A stretch of 64,000 nucleotides of DNA, from positions 124,001-188,000 of the forward strand of contig CAVYBK010000006.1 in the NCBI GenBank assembly GCA_963766725.1, written 5' to 3'. This document shows, in pieces, positions 8,615 to 16,772 of this stretch (position 1 is its first letter; every line of letters begins with the position of its first letter). The notes below the pieces were generated by a model. The model did no database searches and had not been told where the DNA came from. It was given only the letters and a program-made list of their open reading frames with translations. This DNA comes from DATEOR01 sp963766725 (lineage in GTDB: Bacteria; Actinomycetota; Thermoleophilia; Gaiellales; Gaiellaceae). The position numbers and the translations under genes are program-made.

Positions 8615-9937
8615 CTACAGCGCCTTGAAGGCGAGCAGGGTCTCGCGCGCGGCGGCGACGCCGAGCGGGATGTAGCGCGCGAGCAACCGCTCGTTCGGCG
8701 AGTGCACGTTGGCGCCCGGGAGCGAGAAGCCGGTGAGGATCGTCGGAATCCCCTTGTCGGCGAGCGCGGGCACGATCGGCAGCGTGCCGCCGGTTCTGAG
8801 CAGTAGAGGGCGTTTTCCGAGCGCGTGCTCGAAGGCGTCCTGCGCCAGCTTGACGGCCGGGGCGTCGGGGGAGATGAGCCCCGCGGGAGCAGACGACCAG
8901 CGCTCGATCTCGAGCTCGGCGCCTTCGGGCGCCGCCTCGCGGAGGAGCCGGTCGAAGGCTGCGGCGATCTCGTCGACGTCCTGGCCAGGCGCGAGCCGGA
9001 TGGAGACGTTCGCCTCGGCGTCCACCGGAAGCACGGTCTTCTGCAGGATCGGCGAGCCGCCCGCGAGGCCGTTCACGTCCACGGCGGGACCGGCCAGCGT
9101 GCGGGGGTAGAAGTCCTCGGCCGCTGCGGCGTCCATCGGACGCGCGCCCTCCGCGGCGAGGACGTCCGCGCCCGGGTCGAGCTCGCTCCAGGAGCGCCGC
9201 TCCTCCTCGGTCGCGGGCGCGACTCCCGCGCGCAGCTCGTCCGGCAGGGCGACGACCGCCTCCAGGGTCTGCATCAGCGCGTGCACGGCGTTCAGCGCGG
9301 CGCCGCCGAACATCCCGGAGTGGAGGTCGCGCTCGCCGCTCGAGAGGCGCACATGGAAGTAGATGAGCCCGCGCGTGCCGAGGTCGAAGGAAGGCACGTC
9401 CTCACGAGGCATGCCGCTGTCGAAGATGATGCACGCGTCCGCTCCGCGCTCGTCCGCCTCGAGGAACTCGACGATCGAATGGCCGCCCGTCTCCTCTTCC
9501 CCGTCGAAGGCGATGCGCACGTTGACCGGGAGCTCGCCCGCGCTCGCGAGCAGCTCCGCCGCCTTCAGCAGGAGGTACGAGTTCCCCTTGTCGTCCACCG
9601 AGCCGCGGGCGTAGAGATAGCCGTCGCGGATCTCGGGCTCGAAGGGATCGGACTCCCAGAGGTCGAGCGGCGCCGGCGGCTGCACGTCGAAATGGCCGTA
9701 GAGCATGACCGTGGGCGCGTCGCCGTTTCCGCTCGACGCGGGGATCTCCCCGATCGCGAGCGGGAAGGTGGACGTCTCCACGAGCCCGGCCTCGCCGCCC
9801 GCAGCTCGCACGAAGTCGCAGACCCACTCGCCGGCGCGCCGCACGTCGCCGGCATGCGCCGGGTCCGCGCTCACGCTGGGGATGCGGAGGAGCTCGTAGA
9901 GCTCCTCGAGCCAGGCCTGATCGGGACCGTCAGCCAC
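8615..9937 (-). CDS. M20-family metallopeptidase (dipeptidase/desuccinylase-like)
   Basis: A 440-residue enzyme with M20 signature elements: YGHFDVQPP (metal His, near residue 81), GSVDDKGNSYLLL (bridging Asp), DGEEETGG (catalytic Glu and metal Glu), FDSGMP and the C-terminal metal His in GANVHSPNER. A lid domain lies between residues about 200 and 320. These features match the dipeptidase subgroup (M20.dapE-like, CNDP-like) that acts on dipeptides. Start is a GTG at 9937. It is convergent with the HxlR gene with no spacer. The substrate is not predictable from the neighbours. Confidence 0.9.
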   Translation of the reverse strand: MADGPDQAWLEELYELLRIPSVSADPAHAGDVRRAGEWVCDFVRAAGGEAGLVETSTFPLAIGEIPASSGNGDAPTVMLYGHFDVQPPAPLDLWESDPFEPEIRDGYLYARGSVDDKGNSYLLLKAAELLASAGELPVNVRIAFDGEEETGGHSIVEFLEADERGADACIIFDSGMPREDVPSFDLGTRGLIYFHVRLSSGERDLHSGMFGGAALNAVHALMQTLEAVVALPDELRAGVAPATEEERRSWSELDPGADVLAAEGARPMDAAAAEDFYPRTLAGPAVDVNGLAGGSPILQKTVLPVDAEANVSIRLAPGQDVDEIAAAFDRLLREAAPEGAELEIERWSSAPAGLISPDAPAVKLAQDAFEHALGKRPLLLRTGGTLPIVPALADKGIPTILTGFSLPGANVHSPNERLLARYIPLGVAAARETLLAFKAL

Positions 9938-9969
9938 CGGCCTGCGAGTCTAGCCGGGTGCGAGCACGT

Positions 9970-10413
9970 TCAGGCGGCGGGAGCCGCGGAACGACGGGGC
10001 GCCGACGAGATGACGAGCGCAACCACGACGAGCCCGATCCAGGCCCCGCCGACGACGGGCAGCTCTGCGACGTCAGCGATCGCCGAACCGACGAAGACAT
10101 TGGCCAGGTAACCGAGGAAAACCGCTCCGAGGGCCCGGCCGAAGCGCACCGGGGCATCCCCGAGCAGCGACGCGGCCTGTTGGGTGATCCAGGCCGTGAT
10201 CGCCACCTGCGCCGCCGCTAGGAGGAGGGCGGCGAGGACGAGCCCACCCAGACCGCGGTAGCCGTCGACCGAGCCGACCGCGAGCGCCGTGGAGGATGCG
10301 AGCGCAAACGGCCAGAGAAGCAGCAGGGCGAGCACGGCGCCGGCGAAGTATCCGGCGAGCGCTCCCCCCAGGGAGGCGAGGAAGCCCGGCGCCGATCGGT
10401 AGCGCGTCTCCAC
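9970..10413 (-). CDS. Hypothetical four-helix integral membrane protein
   Basis: A 147-residue protein with four hydrophobic segments: GYFAGAVLALLLLWPFAL, LGGLVLAALLLAAAQVAI, a GRALGAVFLGYLANVFVG region and WIGLVVVALVIS. Only short polar loops join them. I do not recognise the family. It sits between the M20 peptidase and the primary sigma factor on the same strand, 17 bases after the latter, so it may be transcribed with it. Confidence 0.6.
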   Translation of the reverse strand: METRYRSAPGFLASLGGALAGYFAGAVLALLLLWPFALASSTALAVGSVDGYRGLGGLVLAALLLAAAQVAITAWITQQAASLLGDAPVRFGRALGAVFLGYLANVFVGSAIADVAELPVVGGAWIGLVVVALVISSAPRRSAAPAA

Positions 10414-10430
10414 GGGCTCAGCGCGGCCGC

Positions 10431-11510
10431 TTAGGCCGCGACGTCTCTGAGCTTTTGGCTCTCAGCCAGCGCCTGGAGCTTCTTCAGGCTCTGGTTCTCG
10501 ATCTGGCGCACGCGCTCGCGGGTGACGTTGAACGTCCGCCCGACCTCGTCGAGCGTCCGCGGGTGCTGGCCGTCGAGGCCGTAGCGAAGCTCGAGGACGC
10601 GCCGCTCGCGGGGCGAGAGCGCGCACAGGATCCGCTTGAGCGTCTCCTTGCGCAGCGTGGTCTCGGCCGCCTCGTCCGGAGCGGCGGCGGACTGATCGGC
10701 GAGGAAATGTCCGAACTCGGACTCCTCCTCGTCGCCGACCGGCTTCTCCAGGGAGATGGGCGCCTGCGCGCTCCGCCGGATCTGCTCGACCTCTTCGCGT
10801 TCGATCTCCAGCTCGCGCGCGATCTCGTCCGCGGTCGGGTCGTGCCCGAGCTCGGCGAGGAGCTTGCGCTCGACGCGGCCGATCTTGTTCAGCTTTTCGA
10901 CGACATGGACGGGCATGCGGATCGTGCGCGCCTTGTCGGCCAGGGCACGGGCGACCGCCTGCCGGATCCACCACGTCGCGTAGGTGGAGAACTTGAAGCC
11001 CTTGCGGTAGTCGAACTTCTCCGCAGCGCGAACCAGGCCGATCGTCCCCTCCTGGATGAGGTCGAGGAAGGGCAGGCCCTGGTTGCGGTAGTTCTTCGCG
11101 ATCGAGACAACGAGGCGGAGGTTCGCCTCGACCATCTGCTGCTTCGCGCGGTGGTCGCCGCGCTCGATCCGCTTCGAGAGCTCGACTTCCTGCGCTGCCG
11201 TGAGGAGCGGCACTTTGCCGATGTCCTTGAGGAAGAGCTGGAGCGAGTCGGTGGATACTTCGGCCGCGTCCGGTTGCGCCGAGGTTGGCTCCTCCTCCTC
11301 GGGCTCCGACTCGACGACCTCGATGTGAAGCTCGTCGAGCTGCTTGTAGAACTCGTCGATCTGGACCGTGTCCAGCTCCAGCTCGTCGAGCGCGAGCGCG
11401 ACTTCCTCCTGAGTCAGGAAGCCGGCCTCCTGGCCCTGGCGGACGAGCGCCTTGGCGGCGTCTTCGTCCAGCGTCACGCCTTTCCCACCATTCCCTCTCC
11501 CCTCGTGCAA
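10431..11510 (-). CDS. rpoD: Primary RNA polymerase sigma factor (RpoD/SigA)
   Basis: A 359-residue sigma-70 with all core regions: 1.2 (TDSLQLFLKDIGKVPLLT, residues about 88-106), 2.1-2.4 (EANLRLVVSIAKNYRNQGL, LIQEGTIGLVRAAEKFD, FSTYATWWIRQAVARALAD), region 3 (LGHDPTADEIAREL) and 4.2 (TLDEVGRTFNVTRERVRQIE). Region 1.1 is replaced by a short acidic N-terminus. The longest start is a TTG at 11510, preceded by GAGGAGGGG; a GTG at 11477 is the alternative, giving VTLDEDAAK. A TTGACA/TACGGT promoter just upstream suggests autoregulated housekeeping expression. Divergence of the acidic N-terminus is usual for actinobacteria. Confidence 0.95.
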   Translation of the reverse strand: MHEGRGNGGKGVTLDEDAAKALVRQGQEAGFLTQEEVALALDELELDTVQIDEFYKQLDELHIEVVESEPEEEEPTSAQPDAAEVSTDSLQLFLKDIGKVPLLTAAQEVELSKRIERGDHRAKQQMVEANLRLVVSIAKNYRNQGLPFLDLIQEGTIGLVRAAEKFDYRKGFKFSTYATWWIRQAVARALADKARTIRMPVHVVEKLNKIGRVERKLLAELGHDPTADEIARELEIEREEVEQIRRSAQAPISLEKPVGDEEESEFGHFLADQSAAAPDEAAETTLRKETLKRILCALSPRERRVLELRYGLDGQHPRTLDEVGRTFNVTRERVRQIENQSLKKLQALAESQKLRDVAA

Positions 11511-11526
11511 GCTGACCCCTCCTCTG

Positions 11527-11554
11527 ACCGTATTGACGGCCCCCGATTTGTCAA
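11527..11554 (-). promoter_or_regulatory. Sigma-70 type promoter of rpoD
   Basis: On the reverse strand TTGACA (11554-11549) and TACGGT (11532-11527) are separated by 16 bases, close to consensus. The expected transcription start, about 11520, lies within the Shine-Dalgarno-like GAGGAGGGG, so the transcript either starts slightly earlier or uses the downstream GTG at 11477 as its start codon. Confidence 0.6.
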
Positions 11555-11649
11555 CGGCCTCTCCGTGCCGGATGCCACATTTGTGTGGCGCGACTCTTGC
11601 ACGACCACCGGACAGTTCGCCATGGGCCGACTGGACTATTTGTTAGACG

Positions 11650-12615
11650 TTAGGTCCCAATGCCTTCAAGACGGGAAAGAAGCGATTTTGCTTCCCGGCT
11701 GTAGAGACTTACAGGCATGGTAGCTGCGGCTTTCTCCAACTGCGCGCGCGCGTCCTGAACGTCTCTGATCCACAGGAGAAGGACGCCGAGGTGGAAGCGG
11801 ACGAGCGCGGAATCCGGGTTGTCGCGTGCCAGCGGCCCCAAACGGGAGAAGGCGGCCGAAGGGTCGTCCTTGTCGAAACGCCCGACCGCGGCGGCAACCT
11901 TGGCGTCCAGCCGGTCGGGCGCGAGCTCGAGCGCGCGGTCGAAAGCGGCACGTGCCGAGATCGGCTTGCCGACCCGCTGCAACGCCGTGCCGTAGAGGAT
12001 CCACTGGTCGGCGCCGCCGCCGCGTGCCGCCGCCTCGAGCTCGTCGAGCTGCTCCTGCGGCGACTTGCCGGTGAGGCCCGGGGGCGGCTCCAGCGTGGTG
12101 AAAAACGACGGCAGCCCGGGCGCCATATCGGGATGAAGAACGTCGCCGGCGCGGACGGCTGACTGCGAGTCGGGCTCGACTTCGACCGCCTCCCGCCACT
12201 CGGCCGCCGCTTCGTCCTGCTGCCCCTCGGCATAGAGGGCGAGTCCGAGGTGGAGATGGACGAGCGCGCTGTCGGGATGCGACGCCTCGAGCTCCCGCAG
12301 CCGCTCGAGCGTTCCGTCGGGCCAAGCGGAGACCGCGGCCCCGACCGCGGCCTCGAGCGACTCCGGGTGGTCTCGGAGCAACGCGGCGAACTGCGCGCGC
12401 GCGTCGTCGGTCCGGCCGCTGTCGTAGGACCGTTCGGCCGCGCGGAGAGCTTGCGCCTCGGAGTCGTCGCCGAGGAGGACGCTGAGCTCGAGGACGGGAG
12501 GCTTCTCGCCGGGGCTCCCGTCCCCGCGGCCGATGAGGGCGACTCCGGCCACGACGGCCGCGGCGACGAGAGCCAAACCCCCGACGATCAGCCGAATGCG
12601 GGTTCGCGGAGACAC
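11650..12615 (-). CDS. Membrane-anchored TPR-repeat protein
   Basis: A 321-residue protein with one N-terminal transmembrane helix (LIVGGLALVAAAVVAGVALIG) and several tetratricopeptide-like helix pairs, for example around residues 60-95 (AERSYDSGRTDDARAQFAAL), 118-150 (LGLALYAEGQQDEAAAEW) and 205-240 (YGTALQRVGKPISARAAFDR). Such proteins act as protein-protein scaffolds at the membrane; partners are unknown. It lies 140 bases downstream of the rpoD start on the same strand but is transcribed ahead of rpoD and separated by the rpoD promoter. Confidence 0.72.
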   Translation of the reverse strand: MSPRTRIRLIVGGLALVAAAVVAGVALIGRGDGSPGEKPPVLELSVLLGDDSEAQALRAAERSYDSGRTDDARAQFAALLRDHPESLEAAVGAAVSAWPDGTLERLRELEASHPDSALVHLHLGLALYAEGQQDEAAAEWREAVEVEPDSQSAVRAGDVLHPDMAPGLPSFFTTLEPPPGLTGKSPQEQLDELEAAARGGGADQWILYGTALQRVGKPISARAAFDRALELAPDRLDAKVAAAVGRFDKDDPSAAFSRLGPLARDNPDSALVRFHLGVLLLWIRDVQDARAQLEKAAATMPVSLYSREAKSLLSRLEGIGT

Positions 12616-12677
12616 GTGCCGAGCGTAGCCCGCGCGCCCTGGGCAGCCGAGGCCAAGTTGCTATATTTCGTGAAGTT

Positions 12678-13856
12678 ATGCCGACGTACCGCGAGCTGCT
12701 TCAGCAGACCAAGTCAGAGATCGAAGAGGTCGACGCCTCCGCGGCGCAGGAGCTTCTCTCCGAGGACTCCGTCGCAGTCGTGGACGTGCGCGAGCGCGAC
12801 GAGTGGGACGAAGGTCACCTCCCCCGCGCGGTACACGTGCCGCGCGGCAACCTGGAGTCCCGGATCGAGCGCACTGTCCCGGACAAGTCGAGCAAGGTGC
12901 TCCTCTACTGCGCCGCCGGAAACCGCTCCGCCTTCGCCGCGAAAACCCTCGAGGAGCTCGGCTACGAGAACGTCGTCTCGCTCGCCGGCGGCTTCACCGA
13001 CTGGAAGCGGAACGGCCTCCCCTACGAGGTCCCCGAGGCGCTCGACGCGACGAAGCGCCGCCGCTACAGCCGCCACCTCCTGATCCCCGAGGTCGGCGAG
13101 GAGGGGCAGCTCAAGCTTCTCCAGTCGCGCATCCTCCTGATCGGCGCGGGCGGGCTCGGCTCGCCGGCCTCGCTCTACCTCGCAGCCGCCGGCGTCGGCA
13201 CGCTCGGGATCGTCGACGACGACGCGGTCGACGAGACGAACCTTCAGCGCCAGATCGTCCACTCGACCGACCGTCTCGGCGAGCCCAAGGCCGACTCGGC
13301 CAAGCGGACGATCGAGGCGCTGAACCCGGATGTCACCGTCAAGGTCTTCAAGGAGCGCCTCACGTCGGAGAACGTCGACCGGATCCTGGGCGAGGGCTGG
13401 GACGTGATCGTCGACGGCGCGGACAACTTCCCGACGCGCTATCTCCTGAACGATGCGTCGGTCTGGCACGGCATCCCCGTCGTGCACGGCTCGATCTTCC
13501 GCTTCGAGGGCCAGGTGACGGTCTTCAAACCGCACGAGGGCCCCTGCTACCGCTGCCTCTTCCCGCAGCCGCCCCCTCCCGAGCTCGCCCCGAGCTGCGC
13601 CGAGGGCGGCGTGCTCGGCGTCCTTCCGGGCGTCGTCGGCTCCCTGCAGGCGAACGAGGCGCTGAAGCTCGCGCTCGGGATCGGCGACCCGCTCGTCGGC
13701 CGCCTGCAGATGTTCGATGCCCTCGAAGGCACCTTCACCGAGATCTCCCTCCGCCGCGACCCGGACTGCCCGGTCTGCGGCGAGAGCCCCACGATCACGA
13801 GCTACATCGACTACGTCGAGTTCTGCCAGGGCGGAAGGACGCACGTAGCCTCGTGA
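12678..13856 (+). CDS. moeZ: Rhodanese-ThiF/MoeB fusion: adenylyltransferase/sulfurtransferase for CysO
   Basis: A 392-residue enzyme of MoeZ function but reversed order. Residues about 15-115 form a rhodanese domain with active-site Cys78 in YCAAGNRS; residues about 125-390 form a ThiF/MoeB E1-like domain with GAGGLGSPA (ATP binding, about 156), NLQRQIV, DGADNFPTRYLLND and two zinc Cys pairs (CYRC and CPVC). The family adenylates the C-terminal Gly of a ubiquitin-fold sulfur carrier and then loads sulfur from the rhodanese persulfide. Its TGA overlaps the GTG of the CysO-CysM gene, which marks CysO as the client. Mycobacterial MoeZ carries the rhodanese at the C-terminus instead. Confidence 0.9.
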   Translation: MPTYRELLQQTKSEIEEVDASAAQELLSEDSVAVVDVRERDEWDEGHLPRAVHVPRGNLESRIERTVPDKSSKVLLYCAAGNRSAFAAKTLEELGYENVVSLAGGFTDWKRNGLPYEVPEALDATKRRRYSRHLLIPEVGEEGQLKLLQSRILLIGAGGLGSPASLYLAAAGVGTLGIVDDDAVDETNLQRQIVHSTDRLGEPKADSAKRTIEALNPDVTVKVFKERLTSENVDRILGEGWDVIVDGADNFPTRYLLNDASVWHGIPVVHGSIFRFEGQVTVFKPHEGPCYRCLFPQPPPPELAPSCAEGGVLGVLPGVVGSLQANEALKLALGIGDPLVGRLQMFDALEGTFTEISLRRDPDCPVCGESPTITSYIDYVEFCQGGRTHVAS

Positions 13857-15055
13857 CCCGCGTCCGCATCCCGCCCACGCTCCGCGATTCGGTCGGCGGC
13901 GCACGGGAGGTCGACGCCTCCGGCTCCACCGTCCGCGAGCTCCTGGCCGACCTCGCCGAACGTTTCCCCGGTCTGGGCAGCCAGGTGCTCGAGAACGGGA
14001 ACGAGATCGTCCCGTTCGTGAACGTCTACGTGAACAACGAGGACGTCCGCACCCTCGAAGGCCTGGAGACTCCGGTGGGCGACGGCACCTCGGTGATCCT
14101 CCTGCCGGCGATGGCGGGCGGCGAGCGAACGCTGACCCCCTCCCTCCTCGAGACGATCGGCGGCACCCCCCTCGTCGAGCTCTCTCGGATAAGCCCGGAA
14201 GGGGGTGCCCGGCTCTACGCAAAGCTCGAGGGCCAGAACCCGACCGGTTCGATCAAGGACCGGATCGCGAAGACGATGGTCGAGGCCGCGGAGTCCTCGG
14301 GCGAGCTCGAGCCGGGACGCGAGCTCCTCGAGCCGACGAGCGGCAACACCGGCATCTCGCTCGCGATGGTGGCGAAGCTCAGGGGCTATCCGCTGACCTG
14401 CGTCCTTCCCGAGAACTCGACGCCCGAGCGCGTCCGCATGCTCGAGCTCTACGGCGCGAAGGTCGTCTTCTCGCCCGGAAGCGAGGGCTCGAACGGCGCC
14501 GTTCGCCACGCGCTGCGCCTCGCGGAGAGCGACCCCCGCTACTTCATGCTCAACCAGTACGCGAACGAGGCGAACCCGCGCGCCCACTACGAGGGCACCG
14601 GCGCGGAGATCGCGGAGGCGCTTCCCCGCGTCGATGCGTTCGTCGCCGGCCTCGGCACGGGCGGGACGCTCATGGGCGCCGGCGAACGGCTGCGGGAGTC
14701 CTTCCCCGATGTCCTGGTCGCGGCCGCGGAGCCCTTCCAGGGCGACCTCGTCTACGGCCTCCGCTCGCTCGCGGACGGCTACGTCCCCCCGATCCTCGAC
14801 GTCTCGCGGCTCGACCGGAAGATCCTCGTCTCGAACGACGAGTCGCTCACCGGCCTGCGCGCCCTGCTCGACCGGGAGGGAATCTTCGCGGGCGTCTCCT
14901 CGGGCGCCGTCGTGCACGTCGCCCGGCGAATCGCAGCCGAGCTCGACGAGGACGCGGTCGTCGTCGCCGTGCTCGCCGACGCTGGCTGGAAGTACCTGTC
15001 CGCCGACTTCTGGACGGATGGCGCGCGGACGATGGAAGACCACCTCTGGTGGTAG
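13853..15055 (+). CDS. cysO-cysM: CysO-CysM fusion: sulfur carrier joined in frame to O-phosphoserine-type cysteine synthase
   Basis: One open frame of 400 codons. Residues 1-90 are a MoaD/ThiS-fold carrier ending ILLPAMAGG, where the last two Gly are the usual thiocarboxylate site. Residues 91-400 begin ERTLTPSLLETIGGTPLVEL and are a PLP cysteine synthase with the lysine in NPTGSIKDR, EPTSGNTGIS, and FVAGLGTGGT; the ending EDHLWW matches mycobacterial CysM. In M. tuberculosis these are two genes, and thiocarboxylated CysO donates sulfur to O-phosphoserine on CysM. No stop or frame change separates the parts here. The ATG inside MAGG (14111) could in principle start CysM alone. Either processing after Gly-Gly or a sequence error at the junction must be considered. 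Confidence 0.85.
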   Translation: MTRVRIPPTLRDSVGGAREVDASGSTVRELLADLAERFPGLGSQVLENGNEIVPFVNVYVNNEDVRTLEGLETPVGDGTSVILLPAMAGGERTLTPSLLETIGGTPLVELSRISPEGGARLYAKLEGQNPTGSIKDRIAKTMVEAAESSGELEPGRELLEPTSGNTGISLAMVAKLRGYPLTCVLPENSTPERVRMLELYGAKVVFSPGSEGSNGAVRHALRLAESDPRYFMLNQYANEANPRAHYEGTGAEIAEALPRVDAFVAGLGTGGTLMGAGERLRESFPDVLVAAAEPFQGDLVYGLRSLADGYVPPILDVSRLDRKILVSNDESLTGLRALLDREGIFAGVSSGAVVHVARRIAAELDEDAVVVAVLADAGWKYLSADFWTDGARTMEDHLWW

Positions 15056-15420
15056 TTCCGCCTGCGGTGCGCTCGGCGCTCGTCGAGCACGCCGAGGCGG
15101 AGAGCCCGAACGAGGCCTGCGGAGTCGTCGTCTTCAAGGACGGCGAGGCCGAGCGCTACATCCCCGGCACGAACCTCTCCGAAAGCCCGTACCGCTACGA
15201 GCTGCAGGTGCCGCCGGACACGTGGTTCCTGGAGGACGACGGCTACGAGCTCGCCGTCTTCCACTCGCACGTCTCGAGCCCGCCGCGCCCGTCGCGCACC
15301 GACGTCGAGAACATCGGCCTCTGGGAGGGCAAGCCCTACCTCATCCTCTCGCTGCGAACGGGCGAGCTCGCCGGCTGGCGGATCGCCGGCGGGCGGATCG
15401 AGGCGGAAGAGGTCTCCTAG
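15049..15420 (+). CDS. mec: JAMM/MPN+ metalloprotease, Mec-like (CysO-cysteine hydrolase)
   Basis: A 123-residue JAMM domain: NEACGVVVF early, the zinc motif HSHVSSPPRPSRTD (HxH...SxxD, residues about 68-81) and a conserved upstream Glu. In M. tuberculosis Mec removes cysteine from the CysO-Cys adduct, finishing the pathway. The GTG at 15049 overlaps the TAG of the fusion gene. Being next to a CysO-CysM fusion, it could also cut after the Gly-Gly of the fusion, which is inference. Its TAG overlaps the convergent cupredoxin stop by two bases. Confidence 0.87.
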   Translation: MVVPPAVRSALVEHAEAESPNEACGVVVFKDGEAERYIPGTNLSESPYRYELQVPPDTWFLEDDGYELAVFHSHVSSPPRPSRTDVENIGLWEGKPYLILSLRTGELAGWRIAGGRIEAEEVS

Positions 15421-15767
15421 GAGACGCCGAAGCTGCCGCGCATTGTTTCGGATGCGCGTCGCAGCGGAACTTGTAGGTGCCGACCTGCAGCGTGACCTTC
15501 CACGTGCGGCTGCCGATGAAGTCGATCGCCGGTCTTCTTGCTCACGCCCGGGCCGAACAGGTGGAAGTTGTGGCCTGAGCTCTGGTCGGAGATGACGAAC
15601 TTGCGCGCCCCTGGGCTCGCGTGGTTCACGGTGGTGCCATTGGCACGCTTGAGCGTGATCGTCGACCCCGGTCCCACCGTTCCGTAGAAGGGCCGCGCCG
15701 CGGCGACCGCCGGGACGGCGAGCGCGGCAGCGATCACGAGGGTCACGAGGACGGAACGGCCTCCCAT
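15417..15767 (-). CDS. Secreted plastocyanin-like cupredoxin (frameshifted C-terminus)
   Basis: The first 80 residues are a signal peptide (VTLVIAAALAVPAVAAA) and a beta-rich domain with HNFHLFGPGV, which supplies one copper His. Further on, in other frames, WKVTLQVGTYKFRCDAHP and MRGSFGVS supply Cys, His and Met, the remaining blue-copper ligands. Breaks near 15532 and 15445 are needed. The natural stop is reached at 15417. Small exported cupredoxins carry electrons or store copper; the partner is not known. Confidence 0.7.
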   Translation of the reverse strand: MGGRSVLVTLVIAAALAVPAVAAARPFYGTVGPGSTITLKRANGTTVNHASPGARKFVISDQSSGHNFHLFGPGVSKKTGDRLHRQPHVEGHAAGRHLQVPLRRASETMRGSFGVS

Positions 15768-15854
15768 CTCGTACCCCTACGGCCGGGAGCGGCGAACGGA
15801 TTTCTCCCGGCGTGAGGGATTGACCGGCCGGCACGGAAGGCCGAGAAGGAGATC

Positions 15855-16772
15855 GTGAGGCTCCTCGCCGTCGTCGCAACAGCCCTCTTCCTCGCCGCGC
15901 CCGCGGCGGCGGCGCCCGTGCCGCTCCCCGCCGCGCCCGGCTGCCCGCTCTTCCCGGAGACGAACGTCTGGAACAAGCCGGTCGGCAAGCTCCCCCTCCG
16001 CTCGAACTCGAGGAAGGTCGTCCGCGCGATCGGCGCCGGGCTCCCCGTCCACGCCGACTTCGGCTCGGGGCTCTGGGAAGGCGCGCCGATCGGGATCCCG
16101 ATCACGGTGGTCGACTCTTCGCAGGCGACGTCGGCGGTGGACTTCCACTACGACGACGAGAGCGACGCGGGGCCTTATCCGATCCCGAACGGCGTTGCGA
16201 TCGAGGGTGGCGACGACTCGGACGGCGACAGGCACGCGATCATCGTCGACTCCGATTCCTGCACGCTCTACGAGCTCTTCGCCCTCTACCCCTCGCCGTG
16301 GAGCGCGGGCTCGGGCGCGATCTGGAGCCTGACCTCGAACGCGCTGCGGCCTCGCGGGTGGACGTCGGCCGACGCCGCCGGCCTGCCGATCCTCCCCGGC
16401 CTCGTCCGCTACGAAGAGGTCGCCGCCGGCCACATCGACCACGCCATCCGCTTCACCGTGAGCCGCTCCAGGCGCGCCTACGTCTATCCGGCACGGCACT
16501 TCGCCTCGAGCCTGACGAGCAAGTCACTGCCGCCGATGGGCCTGCGCCTGCGACTCCGTGCGAACTATCCGGTGTCCCACTTTCCGTACCAGGCCCAAGT
16601 CGTCCTCAAGGCGCTCAAGCGCTACGGGATGATCGTCGCCGACAACGGCTCGAGCTGGTATCTCACCGGCGCGCCCGACCCGGGGTGGAACAACGACCAG
16701 CTCCACACGCTCGGCAAGGTCAAGGGGTCGGACTTCCGCGTCGTCGACACGCGCGGGTTCACGAACGGCTAG
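15855..16772 (+). CDS. Secreted protein of unknown function with N-terminal NVWNKPV motif
   Basis: A 305-residue protein with a clear signal peptide (VVATALFLAAPAAA) from a GTG start at 15855. The mature part starts with CPLFPETNVWNKPV, then a GIPITVV strand, YPIPNGVAIEGG, DRHAIIVDSD, a DHAIRFTV segment and a final NNDQLHTLGKVKGSDF. I have seen similar conserved segments in secreted proteins of soil bacteria that lack an assigned function; a carbohydrate-related role is only a guess. It is divergent from the cupredoxin and convergent with the Gfo/Idh gene. Confidence 0.65.
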   Translation: MRLLAVVATALFLAAPAAAAPVPLPAAPGCPLFPETNVWNKPVGKLPLRSNSRKVVRAIGAGLPVHADFGSGLWEGAPIGIPITVVDSSQATSAVDFHYDDESDAGPYPIPNGVAIEGGDDSDGDRHAIIVDSDSCTLYELFALYPSPWSAGSGAIWSLTSNALRPRGWTSADAAGLPILPGLVRYEEVAAGHIDHAIRFTVSRSRRAYVYPARHFASSLTSKSLPPMGLRLRLRANYPVSHFPYQAQVVLKALKRYGMIVADNGSSWYLTGAPDPGWNNDQLHTLGKVKGSDFRVVDTRGFTNG

